From the NCBI RefSeq assembly GCF_023278565.1, contig NC_064673.1:2976001-3040000 (forward strand): 64,000 nt of DNA, given 5' to 3'. The notes under the pieces are model-generated. The model ran no database searches. It was not told the DNA's origin and worked only from the letters and a program-made list of their open reading frames with translations. Made by a program: the position numbers and the translations under genes. This document shows, in pieces, positions 12,301 to 26,075 of the stretch (position 1 is the first letter of the stretch; each line of letters opens with the position of its first letter). Source of the DNA: Colletotrichum lupini. Lineage: Eukaryota; Ascomycota; Sordariomycetes; Glomerellales; Glomerellaceae.

Positions 12301-15300
12301 TTTATAAACGCATACCCCTATCGTCGTTTAACTATTTTAAAGTACTTACGGCTAGAGATTCTATTCCTCGTATTATTAAATATAATACTTAGTTAATTTA
12401 TATCTTTTAAATATAGGAGAAATAGGGTATTAACGGGTAGGATATAAAAAGTTATTATTCCGAAGTACGTCTTTACTTCTACCGTACTTAAGGTAACGAT
12501 TTCTTTACTTAAGCCGAAGCTAATCCTCGTAATACCCGCTATTAACATATTAAACGTTATTAGTACGATTTTTTATAGCGCTTAGAATTACCCTTTTCTT
12601 CTTATTAACTATTATAATACCTTAGTATTTAGGATAATTTTATAGAAATTATTTAAGCCGTACTTTTTGCTTACGTAGAATGCTTATACGAGCTTAGTAT
12701 TTAAGTAATTTAGGTAGTATAAAAAGGACCCCTCTAGCTACCCTTAGATTTACTTAGTACTATATTCCTTTTTTTTAAATATTAAGAGAGATAGCGTCTT
12801 CTCCTTACTTATTAAGAAAATGGGCTTTAGTATTATTAGATTTACCCTTTTAGCCGCCTCTATATCCGTTATCTAAAGGACCTTCCCTTATTATTTATAA
12901 ATAAAAGCCTATTTATTAAGAGCTTTTGTTACCCTCTATTTATTTAGCTTTATATATCCTCTAGAGGCTAACGGGGTAAAAAAAGAGTAGTTAATATTAT
13001 TAATTTTATTATAATTTAATTCGTTAGTATAGGAAGTAAAATTTTTTTTATTTTCTAAATCTCTTATAGGGGGTATATACTTTAAGCTACTACTTTAACT
13101 ACTATCGCTAGGTTTTATACCCCCGGATCTACCCTTATATATAATAAAGAATTAGTTAAACTAACGAGGGCTAGTTTTACTATCTATTACCCTCGACTTT
13201 TTATATTATTTATATAATTTAGTACGCTCTTCTTTAAAATAGTTACTTAACTAATATCTATCTTTTTTATAAATATAATATTACCTTTTTTATTACCCTA
13301 CCCGTAAGTTAAATCTCTACTTATTTAATAAATCTTAGCCTCTTTACTAGCGATTACTATATTTAGCCTCTTTTTCTTTCTTATTATACGTTCGATCGAC
13401 TTAATATTATTAATAAGGGCTATTATATACTTAGAAATAAGTTTAGTACGGTATTCTTATTTTAATATTAAAGCTAGATCTTAGCCTCGAGTAGAGCGTT
13501 TTGTAGTTTTTAAGTACTTAGTATAGGGTTATTTTTATCTTTAGTATACGCTAGACTACGGTATAAAAATATTTAATTTTCCGCTCGTTTATTCTCTTAT
13601 TTAACTAGGTTTTTACTAGCTTATCGATTCGATCGATAAGCCCTTTAAGGATCTCTATTCGCAATTTACCCTCTATTATCCTAGCTATAAATATAAAAAA
13701 AATCGCTTATAGCTTAAATAGGAGCTCTAGGTTCTTATTATAAGTCTCGAAGCGGCTTCGGATTACGTTAATTATATTAAAAAAGTCGTTTCGATCGAGA
13801 TTACGTATTACTTCGTAATAATAATTAGAGGCTTTATTTACAAGTACGATATTAATTACTAAATAGTACTAATATTCCCTAATTCCGACTTTTTTATAAT
13901 AATTATAAAATATCGTTAGGGTTTTTTATAAGACCTTATACTTCCCCCTAGAGTATAATTTCTCTTTTAAAAAGATCTTTTTAAAGTCTATAAATTACCT
14001 CGTATTTACTACTAGATTTTTAGTATTTATATATAATCCCTACGTCGTTACGTACTATTAATAACTTTGGGTCGTTTACTTCTTTTTTTATTAACCGATC
14101 GGCGCTAAATTTCGTATTAATAGTAATAACGAGTTATAAATCGAAATAAGTAGAATTATTAATTATCGTACTTCTAGTACTATATTTTGCCCCGGTATAT
14201 CCTTTTATAACGATAGATTTCCGTTAGTAATTATAGGGAGGAAATCTAGGTCGTTTACCCTTTTTTTAAATTTATAAAAGTGATTATACGCTCTATCGAC
14301 CTATACTTAGTTTTATAATACGAATTCCTCCTCTATAATTATTACTATTAGTATTTCGTATAGCTCTCGTAATTATAATTACGCTAGTAATACCCCTCGC
14401 TCGTAAAGGAATTTATTAACTATTTTTATAATTCCTAACCTTACGCTTACGAACTATTTATTTAGTTAATAACTAAGGTTGTTTACGATTTTATAAAATA
14501 GGGGTTACCCCTATAGCCCCTTTTTTTTATAAACCTTAGTTAAATAGATTAATACCGCGTTAATTTACTTACCGTTAGGCTAATCCGCGATTTTATATAT
14601 TTACGTCCCCTAATAGTCTAAGTTAATATTTACCTATTTATAAGGGATTAGGATTTTATTTAAGATTAGGTTTCGTCCTCTTTTTCCTTACCCTAACTCG
14701 CTAAGGGTCGTGCTCTAGCTTATGCCCGTATTAATAGTCGTTAGCGTATTTAATTTTAATAAGGATATATTTAATTTGCGCGCTAGTCGTAGTAAATCCG
14801 TACTTTTACTACTTAACGAATTTATTAGGGTCTAGGAGATTCCTACTTCTTCTTACTATCTCGCTATTACTCTCGTTTTTATTATTTCTAATAATTATTA
14901 TTACTTTTCTAAATCGCTAGCTATTATACTTACTAAGATCCTCCTTTTTATTTAATATAAAAAGGTAGGTTCTAATAGTTCTTTTTAATAATAGTAATAG
15001 TAAACGTTTATATTATTATAGTAAAATATAATAATTAGTCTTAGGATCTTTATTAGTTATTGATTTTTCGAAATTAGTAATCTCGCGCCGGGAGCTAATA
15101 TAAAAAAAAGCCCTTTAATAGCCCTCTAGAGGATTCTTTTCTTTTCCCTTAGATCCTCGTCTTTTTAGCCTTTTCTTAGGCTAATAATAACTCTAACGGG
15201 AGGTTATAGGACTACTTTAGGGTAGCTGCTTTCTTTTTAAATTAATTTCTAAGATCCGTAATACTCTTAACTTAATATTATTAAGACCTTTAAATCCCCT

Positions 15301-15929
15301 CTTCCCTTATTAAACCGTCCCTTATATTATATTCTTAAGTAATACCTAGGGGGTAGTTAAGGGAGCTATAAAGAGGTTATTTAAATCGCGGGCTTAAGGG
15401 CGTACTTATAAGATCTTTATAATAATAGACTTTTCTATATATTATAGATCTCTTAGCTTAATAACTCCTATAGGGTTACTTTTATTACTAAGTAAAAATA
15501 TTTACGTTTAGAAATCCCCTTTTTTAATTACGTAATACTCTTTTATACCGTATTATTAAGCTCGTTTATTATGCTAATTAATTAAGTAAGTAGTCGTTAC
15601 GTAAGTATTTTTTTTTATTAATTTAATTAGTTAATTTTTAATTATAGGCCGGCCGTAAAAAAAGTCGTTTAGTAAAAAAGCTACTCGGGGCGACGGTAAA
15701 AAACTAATTACTTAAGCGGTTCTATTAATTAACGTAATTTAATATAATAAACGTCGACCTTTTATAAGTAATAAAAGGCTACGATTACTTAATTCTATAT
15801 AATATTCGAGAATCGCCTCCTTTTTTATTTACTTTTATAAGGTTAATTAGTACGAGTCTCCTATCTCGTGCAGTATTAAGAGGTCGTTTCTTTTGCGTAA
15901 CGAAATACTTTACTAATCTATAATAATAG

Positions 15930-15947
15930 AATTTAATTACTAATTAG
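15930..15947 (-). other. Probable primer-binding region of copia copy 1
   Basis: Read on the minus strand, the 18 nt just inside the right LTR begin CTAATTAGTAATTAAATT, the same string that follows the left LTR of copia copy 2 at 19611. Position and sharing support a primer-binding site, although RIP prevents naming the tRNA. Confidence 0.5.
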
Positions 15948-16149
15948 TATTAGTATCCTTATTATAAAGTAGTTAGTTCGAACCGTAGTTAACGAAGAGA
16001 TTAATTAAACTATTTAAATATTTACGTAAGTATAAAAAGGAGGTTCTAATTATAGGTTAGGCTAGCTACGATAATTATAAATAGGGCCCCTAATTAGCCC
16101 CTGCGCAGTCGGCTATATACCGCGGTTAAATTAGACTTCTAATCCGATA
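15948..16149 (-). repeat. Right LTR of copia copy 1 (5' LTR of the element)
   Basis: 202 bp, the same length as 9138-9339. The mutated target duplication GCTAT follows at 16150-16154. Confidence 0.92.
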
Positions 16150-16252
16150 GCTATAGACATAAGTAGCTAGATAGTTAATGGATAAATAGATACGAATTTT
16201 TAAAGCATCTTTCGCCCAGATCCGCGCATCTTACTAGCTATCTTTTCTAACA

Positions 16253-18602
16253 ATGTTTAAGAGCACCAACTCAGCGAACCGCACCGCTCAGGAGGCTGCG
16301 GACATCAATGCCAGCAACCCCGAAAGCTCCTATACGCCAGATACGGCGCTGGAATCGCCGACGCCCACAGACAAGAGAGCAGAGAAACACATGTTCAATG
16401 AACAGACAAATTATGTTTCCAAAGTTAAGGTCATCACGGTAAGTCACCCTGCCTCAAAGGACGTTCAGATTGCAATCTTGGTTTTACCCCCCCGATGTGA
16501 TGAAGTGACACACACTCACAAGGACAGATTTTTCTAGCATGCGCCAGCGTGGATCTCGTAGCACTCATGGACCAGACCACCTTGGCAGCTAGCTTGTCTA
16601 TTGTTGGCAATTACCTCCATGCAGGACAACAGCTATCCTGGCTCGCTAATGGCTATTTCATGTACGTTTTGTTTCGGCTGATGACGACTCTTCCTGATCG
16701 ATACGTCTGCATAGCACATCCACAGTCGGGCAACTCTTATACGGCCGTCTCTCGGACATATGGTCGCGTAAGGTCATTCTAATGGTCGGGCTGGCCATCT
16801 TTGGCCTTGGGTCTCTTGCATCCTCCCTGGCCCAGACAGCTACACAGCTGATTGTTTTCCGCTGTTTTACGGGTCTTGGCGGTGGCGGACTCATGACAGT
16901 TGCACAAATGATCGTTAGCGATGTAGTGCCTCTTCGTGAGAGGGGGAAATATCAGGGTATTTTGGCAAGTTTCTCCAGCCGGCCACTTTTACATCTCCAC
17001 CCTAGACTCTATTCCCTGCCAGAGTGTCAGATTTGATCAGATATTCTTCCCTCGCCGGGTAGATGAATACTCACGCCCCCATCCCCTGCAACAGCCCCTG
17101 TTCTGCTAACATCTTGGCTTCTCAAGGGCGCCGTCACTGCATTGGCCAACGGAATAGGCCCGGTCATCGGCGGCACTCTATCCTCCAAGGGGGGCGACTC
17201 ATGGCGCTGGATCTTCCGTCTGAATCTGCCCCTAACGGCGCTATCTGCGGGATGCGCACTATTCTTCATGCCCCTCAGAAAGGTCGACGGGGACTGGAAA
17301 GTGTTAGTTGTCTTCTTGTTAACCCACCCCGCACAAGCTGACCAAATGCATCTCAACTTAGAAAGACACGAGCCATTGACTTCGTAGGCATCTTTCTTGC
17401 ATTGGCTGGCACTACGAGCTTGATGCTTGGTCTAACCTGGGGCGGTGGCGAGTACCCCTGGGCCTCTGCAGCCGTCCTCACTACCCTAATCGTTGGCGCC
17501 TTCATCTGCGTCATCTTTGTTTTGTGGCAGTGGAAGGGACCAAAATACCCGCTCGTGCCTCGTAAGATCCCACGTCTCCCTTGCTTACGCTTATAGAACT
17601 AACCTATATCCTTCGTACTTACATAGTGGACATCTTCCGCGCCCGAATGACCATTGGTGCATGCATTACAATGGCTATAAACGGCTGGAACTTTGTCGTT
17701 CAGGTCTACTACATTCCCACTTTCTATCAGCTCGTCTACAACTATGGGGCCACTAGGTCTGGTGTTATGCTTCTTCCCATCACCCTGGTTCAGACCGCGA
17801 GTAGTACTCTCTCTGGACTCATCGTCCACTGGGTGGGACGTTACCGCGAGTGCATCTTGTTCGGCTGGCTCTGCTGGTCGGTCGGTCTGGGTCTCATGTC
17901 CACTCTCAACGAAACTTCCGGCTTAGGAAAGCAGATCGGCTATTCCCTGCTCATTGGCGTGGGTGTGGGCAATACTCTTCAGCCGTAAGCGTCTAGATTT
18001 CGCCCGATGACCGTGTTGTTTACTGATGCGGACGTCGACAGTGCCCTGGTAGCCATCCAGGCGGGCGTCCTAAGAAAGGACATGGCCGTTGTCACATCCT
18101 TCCGCAAGTTTGTCATCTCTTGGCTCTGGACTGAAAATGTGACGGTGCGACTGACTCTAGTGACACAGCTTTGTTAGGAACTTGGGGGCTACATTCGGAC
18201 TCGCCATTTGCGGCACAATTTTGTAAGTCGGCTTCCCAGAGGCATTCACGACTCGCTCTATCGAGCGACGTACTAACATTCCCAAGAAATAACATTGTCA
18301 AGAACTCTGTCAATGGCCTGGATCTAAGTGCAGAACGACTAGACTCCCTTCTCAGCAACCCACAGCAATACTTGTCGTCGCTTTCCGACGAAGAAGCGCA
18401 ACGTATTCGCGACGTTCTCGCTCCTGCGTATCAACGATCGTTCAAGGTCATTTTTGAGCTTGGTTCTGGCTTGGCAGCAGCAGGTTTCTTCGTCGCATGG
18501 TTCTTGATGCCACACATTGATTTGGCCCGCCCTGACGACCACAAATTAAAAGAGCAGGGCCATCAAGCGCAACTCAAAGGGAATGCAGAAAAGTCCCCAT
18601 GA
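16253..18602 (+). CDS. MFS drug/proton antiporter, DHA2 family (14 TM)
   Basis: Efflux transporter of the DHA2 multidrug type. Nine exons: 16253-16438, 16528-16661, 16715-16964, 17127-17300, 17366-17561, 17627-17984, 18042-18107, 18169-18222 and 18287-18602. They give an uninterrupted 577-residue frame, typical for 14-helix members. Landmarks: a polar N-terminus of about 60 residues, DQTTLAASLSIVG in TM1, YGRLSDIWSRK in the TM2-3 loop (motif A), GIGPVIGGTLSSKGG then WRWIF (motif C region), and a cytosolic tail. Intron 3 (16965-17126) begins GCAAGT and ends AAG, a GC-AG intron; no GT donor there keeps the frame. Intron 4's acceptor (17365) was chosen by phase. The gene is an isolated island: one copia copy ends 103 bp upstream and another starts 776 bp downstream. 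The substrate is unknown. Confidence 0.88.
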
Positions 18603-19373
18603 TTATTGGTGAGGCTGGCGAAGAGTGTGCTACGTCTCCAACCAGGGCATCTCTAGGGCAATTCGAAAGAAAGCCTCCAGCAATAGGAGTTTGGTAAAGA
18701 CTTGCGGGGCAGGCCGGAGTCGGCTCAGCTTCTTTTACTCGACAGGGCAAGATCAGCGCTTTCTGAAGCTGACTGACTTGATTTTTGGAATTACATTGAC
18801 TGAAAGCGCTTGGTCGGATTGTTACAAAGCTCACTAGTAGCACTCGATCGAGCTTGACTTGAAAATCAAATAATTCTGCCAAAGTGCTTTGCGTCTACAT
18901 GGTTTGATAAGGGTTGACTGGAAGCAGAATCCTAGCGTTCAGTGACACCATGGCTGAACATGAGGCCATATCCCACCGTCTGCTACCTACATCATGTAAC
19001 AGTAAACCCAATGCTGATGCGGCAACGCCTGTCCTTGATTGGTGATCGCAAAAAGACCCAGAAATCTTCACTGTGCCCAAAGCTGCTGACACAAGATCCT
19101 TGTTGATGTATGATTAGATTGATAAGCATTCTAGCCGCCATGTACTCCATCAGACTAATGCACTCCGCGGACCACAAACCTAAATCTTCCCGGGGTGCCA
19201 AGGTCATCTAGATACACGCCATATGGTATCTCCGAAGTGGCCCGACTGTCCGAGGCGGCGAGGTCTTTCTACAATGCAACCCGACTTCGAGCATTTCCCT
19301 TACGTGGAATATGGGAATATGCAATGCAACACAGCCCCAGCCGTTGGAACGCCCGAGTGGGCCAACGCAAGTA
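18603..19373. other. Interval between DHA2 transporter and copia copy 2
   Basis: No gene visible; frames are under 105 codons and lack features. Composition is ordinary up to the LTR at 19379, so RIP has not visibly spread into it. Confidence 0.5.
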
Positions 19374-19378
19374 CCTAG

Positions 19379-19610
19379 TGTTGGATTACGAGGCAGAAAA
19401 GGGGCCCTATTAGGTAGTTAGGTAGGGGTGGTAGGTAGGCAGTCTGGGCCCGTGCAGACGGACCCTTCCACCTACCTATACCCACTGAGGGACCGCGGGC
19501 TCTGCCCACGATCTTCCCCTCCTATATACACACACACGCAATAGACTTATACTAACTTATTAACCTAGTCGCGACCTAAAAGGTCTAACCTACCTATATA
19601 TATACTAATA
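19379..19610 (+). repeat. 5' LTR of copia copy 2
   Basis: 232 bp starting TGTTGGATTACGAGG. Its outer two thirds are nearly unmutated and GC-rich, while the last 60 bp next to the interior carry many C-to-T changes relative to the right LTR. Confidence 0.94.
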
Positions 19611-19630
19611 CTAATTAGTAATTAAATTAT
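19611..19630 (+). other. Probable primer-binding region of copia copy 2
   Basis: CTAATTAGTAATTAAATT directly follows the 5' LTR. The same 18 nt follow the 5' LTR of copia copy 1 on the other strand, which supports a shared primer tRNA. Confidence 0.5.
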
Positions 19631-22600
19631 ATATATATTTCTACCGTAGGTTAGTAAGGATATAACCGTAAAAGAAATAGCCTCGACCTACCTCGCTAGC
19701 TATTTTAACTTATTAACTTAGTTTTATTTATCTAATTAATAATAAGCAGCCTAGTCTATATTACCTTAGCTCTCTTTTACTACTACTAGTTAATAACTAA
19801 TTAACTAGTTACGGGCCGTTAAGAGCGCGCTCTATTACGTATAATTTTTTTTACTAAGACTACTACCGTAAAAAGATTAACTACTTTATTATTATTATTA
19901 ACCTTATTTTTATTATTAATATTATTTTTATTAGCCTTATTACTATTATTAACTTCTTTTTAATTAAACTACTTATAAAGGAATCTATTTTAAATATATA
20001 TTATAACTAAGCGCTATTTTAAATTAATAATAAGTAAGAGGAGATTAATTACTAAGAGATTAATTTAACCATTATTAGCGTACTAATACTTAGTAATAAT
20101 AAGACTTTTAAAATTATAAATATATTAATAGCAAATCTCTTATTAATAGCGAAGTGTTCTAAGATACTAAGAAAAGGAAAAGATCTCGATAGTAGTAATA
20201 ATAGGGATTTATTTTATATTATTAATAAATCTACCTCTTTTCAACTTAATAAAAGCTCTAAGACTAAACTAATAAAATAAGGTATAAGAAGTACTAAAAG
20301 GAATTACTAATTAGTAACTAACGGAATCCTTTATTTATTACTAAAAGTACGGTTATAAAAGGCTTTTTTTCCCTTTTTATAACCTTCCGCCGACTTTAAT
20401 AACCTTCTATTTATATACCTCGTTAAAAGAGCAGAATTTTTTAGTTAGTAATAATAGCCCGCTTATTATTATTAAAACGATTACTACGACCGACTTACTA
20501 CTCTTTTTACCTTAACTAACGTTATACTATAATTATAATATAACGATTATATTTTATAATAATTTTTTATTATATAACTTACTTTATAAATATATTATAA
20601 TAACTACCGGCCCTAGTAATAAGTAAGAAAGGTCTAATAACTAGTTAATATTACCTCCGGCTTATTTATACTTTTAAATTATAGAACTATACTTAATTTT
20701 AATTTATTAATAAGACTACGTTAACCTAACTTAATAAGGCTTATTTAATACTATACTTGCCCTTATAAATAATAAAAAGCTTAATACCTTTATCCTTTAT
20801 ATAATAAGATATTATTATTAAGACGGCCTAACGGGCGAGGAGCTATAAAAGGATTTTAAGACCGATTTTTAAAGCTAGGAAGTAGGGGACTTCTTAAGAA
20901 TAAAAAGTGCGATTCCTAAGAAGCTAAGAGATTTCCTTATAAATAATAATATTAATTTAATAATTAGAGATCGTAGTTAAATAGTAAAAAAGATTACTAG
21001 CGCCCTTAATACTTAATATTTCTTTACTTAGACTTTTAAAGAGATCGTAGCTTACTATAGCCGTACTAAATACTTTAATATATTATATTACGATCCTTAC
21101 TTCTTTTATTTACTACTCCTATAGTTAATAAATACTAACGATTTTATTTAATAAGCTAGAGAGATAGTAAGGGAATTTATATAACCCTAACTTACTTAAT
21201 TTTAATAATTAAGATTCTAACCTTAGCCTTATTATTAACTAACCGACTTACTACCTCTTAAAAAAAAAAAAAAAGAATTAGAGAATAAAGTTATTATTAC
21301 CTAATAGCGAAATCTACCCCGTTAAATATTATACTTCGATATAAAAATTAAAAATAATATTATACCTAATACCCGCTAATTAATTAACCTCGCTAAGTTT
21401 TATAATAATAAGAATAAGTATAGTAATAAGAAGTACGATGTTTTTAATAAGAAGCTTCGGATTTTTAAAGTATTATGTTAATAAGTAGGAATTAGTAGAC
21501 GATATTATTCCGGTACTTTCCCGAATATACTTAAAAGAAGGGCGTTAACCTTTTACTTTAACTAACTTAGTAATATTTTTAACCCGCTTAGCTTCGACGT
21601 AATATACTAGAGGACCTAGGAATACTTTGAGCTACTTACGAGCTATTAGAACTACCTCGCTAAGCTCTATAACTTTTATTAATACCCTATAATTTATAAG
21701 AACTTAGGTAAGTTAAACTAATAGATTTTATAAGCGCTAATTACCTATATTATAATCCTTTATAAAGCGCTAATTATTTAAAGATCTATTTTTAATATAA
21801 GTAACTAACTCTTTTACTATATAAGTAGTATACTAAAATATAAACTTATTATACTTAACCTAGTACTTATATTTATTAATATCTATTACTAACTTAGTAC
21901 TTCGATTAATATTATAGAGAGAGAGCGCGACCGTAATAAGTAGTAGTAGTATTTTTAAAATAGTATTTATAATAAAGAGGTCCCCGCTACTTATTAAACC
22001 GACCGTACTTATAGTAGTTCTAATAAAGAGACCTAATTTAATAAATAGAATTAACGCAGCCGCAGTATTATTAATAAAAAATATTTCGTTTATTATAAAA
22101 CCGGCTATTAATTAACTAAATACTTAGAAAAAGAGCGACGTTAGATATATAAGAAGTATAAAAATAATAAAAAAAGAAATAAGAGATTTATACTGAGCTT
22201 ATACTTATAGTTCCTCGCTTTTTATAAAAGAACCGCCCCTATTAATAACGACGATAACAATAATAATACTATAATTTAATATTTTAATAGCCTCGACTTT
22301 AATTATAAGGATAATTACGAGGACGAAGTTTAGATCTTAATAATATACTTTATAACTATTATTAATAATAGAACCCTTATAAATATCCTTATTACTTAGG
22401 CAATAGAGTATAGCTTTATTAATATTATTTTTATTAATAAGTTAACTAAGCTTATAAAACTAGTAACCTCTTTTTTATTAAATAAGAGGTACTTATTAGG
22501 GGATTTTTAAAGTATTATACTTAATATTAATACTACGGAATTCTTAATTACGGGCTACTCTTAACTCCTCGTATTATAATAGCGACGACCTAAAGTTATT

Positions 22601-25600
22601 TTTAATATTTTTAGAACTAGCGAAGTAGGTATTCGATTTAATAATAGCGAACCCGTAAAGTTATTAAGATTTATAATTATTAATACCCTATTTAATAACA
22701 TTACTTTTTACGTTTTACTAACTAATATTCCTTTCTTATACTACTTAAGGGATATAAATAAGCTAGGAGTATATTTTAATAATATTAATAACTTACTAAT
22801 TAAGGGAGATATTATAGTACTTATTATTTATAAATAGGGATACCCTTAGTTTTTACTTTTTAATAATAAAAAAGCTATTATTAATTACTTAATAAAGGGC
22901 GAATTACGCCGCTTATATCGGTGCTTTAACTACCCTTTAGTTCTTTATTTCCTAAAGCTATTTTAGTAGTTTAGTAATAATATAGAGATCGTAACCCTTG
23001 AGAAGCTTATAAAAATCTACTAATAATACTAACTTAACGCTACTACCCCTAGCTAATTTAAATTTACCTTACGAAATAATTACGATTTTAATTATAAAGT
23101 CGTAATTAACGTAATATACTTAATAAATTATAAAAACACTAACTAACTAGTACTTTACGTTATTAAAACTACCACTTCTTTTTAAATAGTAAGGTTCCTC
23201 GCGGATATAATTATAAAGTATATATAGGAGGCTCTTTAGCTATATTAGATTAACGTTTACTTCGGTCCGCTAAACTAAATTATTATAAATACTAATAAGA
23301 ACTTTAGCGCCGTAGAGTTTAAATCTTTTACTAGATCTATATTTATTAAGGTTAAGGAAGTACTTATTAAAGCTTATAATAATATTAATAAAGCTAAGAA
23401 ATACTACGTAGTACTTAAAAAGGCATACGATATTATTTAAAATAAGTGCTTATTAATACGTATAGAGGCTATACTTTAGGCCGTAATTAAAGTAGTTAAT
23501 AATATAGTTAGCCTAAATAGCCTCGTTCTTATACTCCTCGTTTTTAGAGCTTTTTTACGCACTTTTAACAAATCTTTATTATTATTAGATATTACTTAAT
23601 ATATAAAAGTAGTTAAAAAGATAATAAGAGAAGTCCGTAGACTTTATATTAGTAAGTAAGTAAGCGAGGTACTAGTTACTCGAAACGGACTAAATATCTT
23701 TTATATTATTAATTTATTATTATAGTTAGATATTAAAGTCTAGTGAGAAGGTAAGGGATAAAAAGGCCTATTTAAGCTCGTTTTAATAAATAGTACTACT
23801 TATATAATAAAATTACCTTATGGCTTAATAAGTTTTTAGGCTATTATAATTAAACCTTAGTACTTAGGAGAGGTCGACCCCGAGCCGCTAGCTATAATAA
23901 TAGAGTACGTTAACTACTTATTAATCCCTATAGTTAACTAACTAATTAATAATAGCCCCGCTATAAATAAAGTTTTTAATAAAATTATTATTATAATTAA
24001 CGACGACCCTCTATTATAAAGTAAGAGGATTAAAAGAATATTAATATAGCGCGGCTATAATAATACTTTTATAACTATAACTTATTTTATATTTAAAAAG
24101 AGGTAAATCTTAAGCTAATTACTAAGCTTCGTAATAAGGGTATTATTATTACCCTAGGAGTACTTTTTATAAAATCTATTAATAAAGAGCTTTTAGGACT
24201 AGTAAAGAGAGGGGTAATTAAATTTATTTAACTTAGCCCTAAATATAAGGATATAAAGATATTTAAGTCTCGATTCGTTAACGAGATTAAGAACCTAGGA
24301 CTTAACCTTATTAAAAAGTCTTATTTAGTTATATAAGGGTATAATAATAAGAAGAAAAAGGAGATCTTTATATAGTTATTAATAATTTAAAGAACTAGTT
24401 AATATTTAATCCTTACCCTAGCCCTGACCTTAATCTAAAAAGGCTATATTATTTAGTTATAAAATATTACTTAAGTATATATATAATCGAGCTAACCTCT
24501 TTATTATAAAGTTTTTATTTAATTACTAACTTAGATCTATTATTTATATCCTAAGGGTACTATTCTATACGTTATATAGCTATTATATAGTCTTATAGAA
24601 TTTAGTACTTATTAGTAAGTAATATATAATAAATATTATTTAAAAATACTTTAAATAATAATATCTATGTTTAATCTATACTTATTAGTCTCGATAGGAA
24701 AAAGCGGATTATTTAGTATTATTAATATATAGACCGATAATATTATTAAATTATTAAATAAGACTTTTAGTTAAAAAGAAGAAACCGAGCTTGAGTACAC
24801 TAAGTTACTAACTAAACTAAAGTAATAATTATTAACTAACGAGCCGCTTATTTTTAATAGCGGGATTATTTTACTAAAAGGTATTAATATAGTATTTAAA
24901 TAGAAGAACTAAGGGAAGAAGCTTAAGTAAGTTAACCCCTTAGTATTAAATACTAAATAATAATTCGTTAAGTAGCGAGCTCGAGGTACTTATATTATAT
25001 TAATTTATTAATTAGAAATAGCTTTTAATACGTCGTTTATTACTTAATACTAAATAGATCCGTCGTTTATTAACTATATTATACTAAACTATTATATTAA
25101 ATACTAAATAGATTACTTAGACCGAGGGCTTATATTCGTATTATTAAATCTAACTATAGCTAAACTCTTCGTCTTTATAAATAGGTTATTTATAAATAAT
25201 ACTAATTATACTTTATAACTAAGTTATATTATTATCTTTATAAATAAAAAATAGATTAATAAGAGCTTTACGATTAATAATAATATTATTTATTATAGCT
25301 TTACGAAGAGCAAAAGGATTACCTAGAGCGTACTAATATTAGAAATTTATAGAATAGTCGTAAGTATTAACGTTACTTATATTATCTTAACTACCTTAGA
25401 CCTTATTACTAAATAACTCGACGTTTTAAAGATCTTTATTATAATTTATATAAATTTATACTTATTATATAAATACCTCGTTAAGCTAGGTATTACGAAA
25501 AAAAAGCGCTTTATAATAAATATTATAATACTTAAGTAATTATACGAATGCCGCGAGCTTTATAAAATCCGTTAGATTAATAGCGATAATAACCTAATTA

Positions 25601-26075
25601 ACGGGTTTATAAAGAGCATACTAAATAAGTCCCTCGAACGATTTATTAATAAAGGAATTATTATAATTAAAATAGAAAAATAGGTAATACGTAGTTAAAA
25701 TAATAATATACTATGAGTAGTAAGTCGTTTAGCGAACGTATATACTTCTTAAGCTTTAGCTTAGAGAGAAACGTACGTATTCGGGGCGTAATTAGACTAA
25801 TAAAAAGCTCTTTTTTAACTACGCTAGATTTAATAATTTCTGAGGAGTTTAAGTATATAAATTATATATATTAGAGGATTAAGAAGTAATTAAAAAGAGG
25901 GGATATTAAAATTTCTATACGAATAATTATAATAAAAGCTATATTAAAATTTTAGTATATAGCTTTAGGTATTTCTAAATAGGGAATTAACTATAGATTT
26001 TATTATTAGTTCTTATTAACGGGGGACCTAGCCCCTATTCTAGCCTTTTTTATTACAAAAGTAGAAGACTGCTAA

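Larger units (their letters stand above)
9138..16149 (-). mobile_element. RIP-mutated Ty1/copia LTR retrotransposon (copy 1)
   Basis: Complete 7,012-bp element. Two 202-bp direct LTRs (9138-9339 and 15948-16149) are flanked by GCTAC at 9133-9137 and GCTAT at 16150-16154, a 5-bp target duplication with one C-to-T difference. A polypyrimidine run just inside the left LTR is a polypurine tract on the minus strand, so the element reads right to left. Around 10840-11080 the minus strand still shows a copia-type reverse-transcriptase segment (FKSRIV, then RKIK) despite many stops. The interior is strongly TA-rich with stops in every frame, as expected after RIP, so the copy cannot be autonomous. 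LTR ends read TA...TA, consistent with an original TG...CA. Confidence 0.9.

Noticed and set aside
9340..15947. Possible AT-rich centromere or mitochondrial insertion
   Set aside because: Flanking 202-bp LTRs, a target duplication and a copia reverse-transcriptase trace identify a RIP-mutated transposon.
19195..19413. 72-codon frame running into the copia LTR
   Set aside because: Crosses the target duplication and LTR boundary; a chance open frame in the GC-rich LTR edge.
19520..19545. (AC)n microsatellite-like stretch
   Set aside because: It is a fixed part of the copia LTR, present at the same position in all three LTR copies, not an independent repeat.
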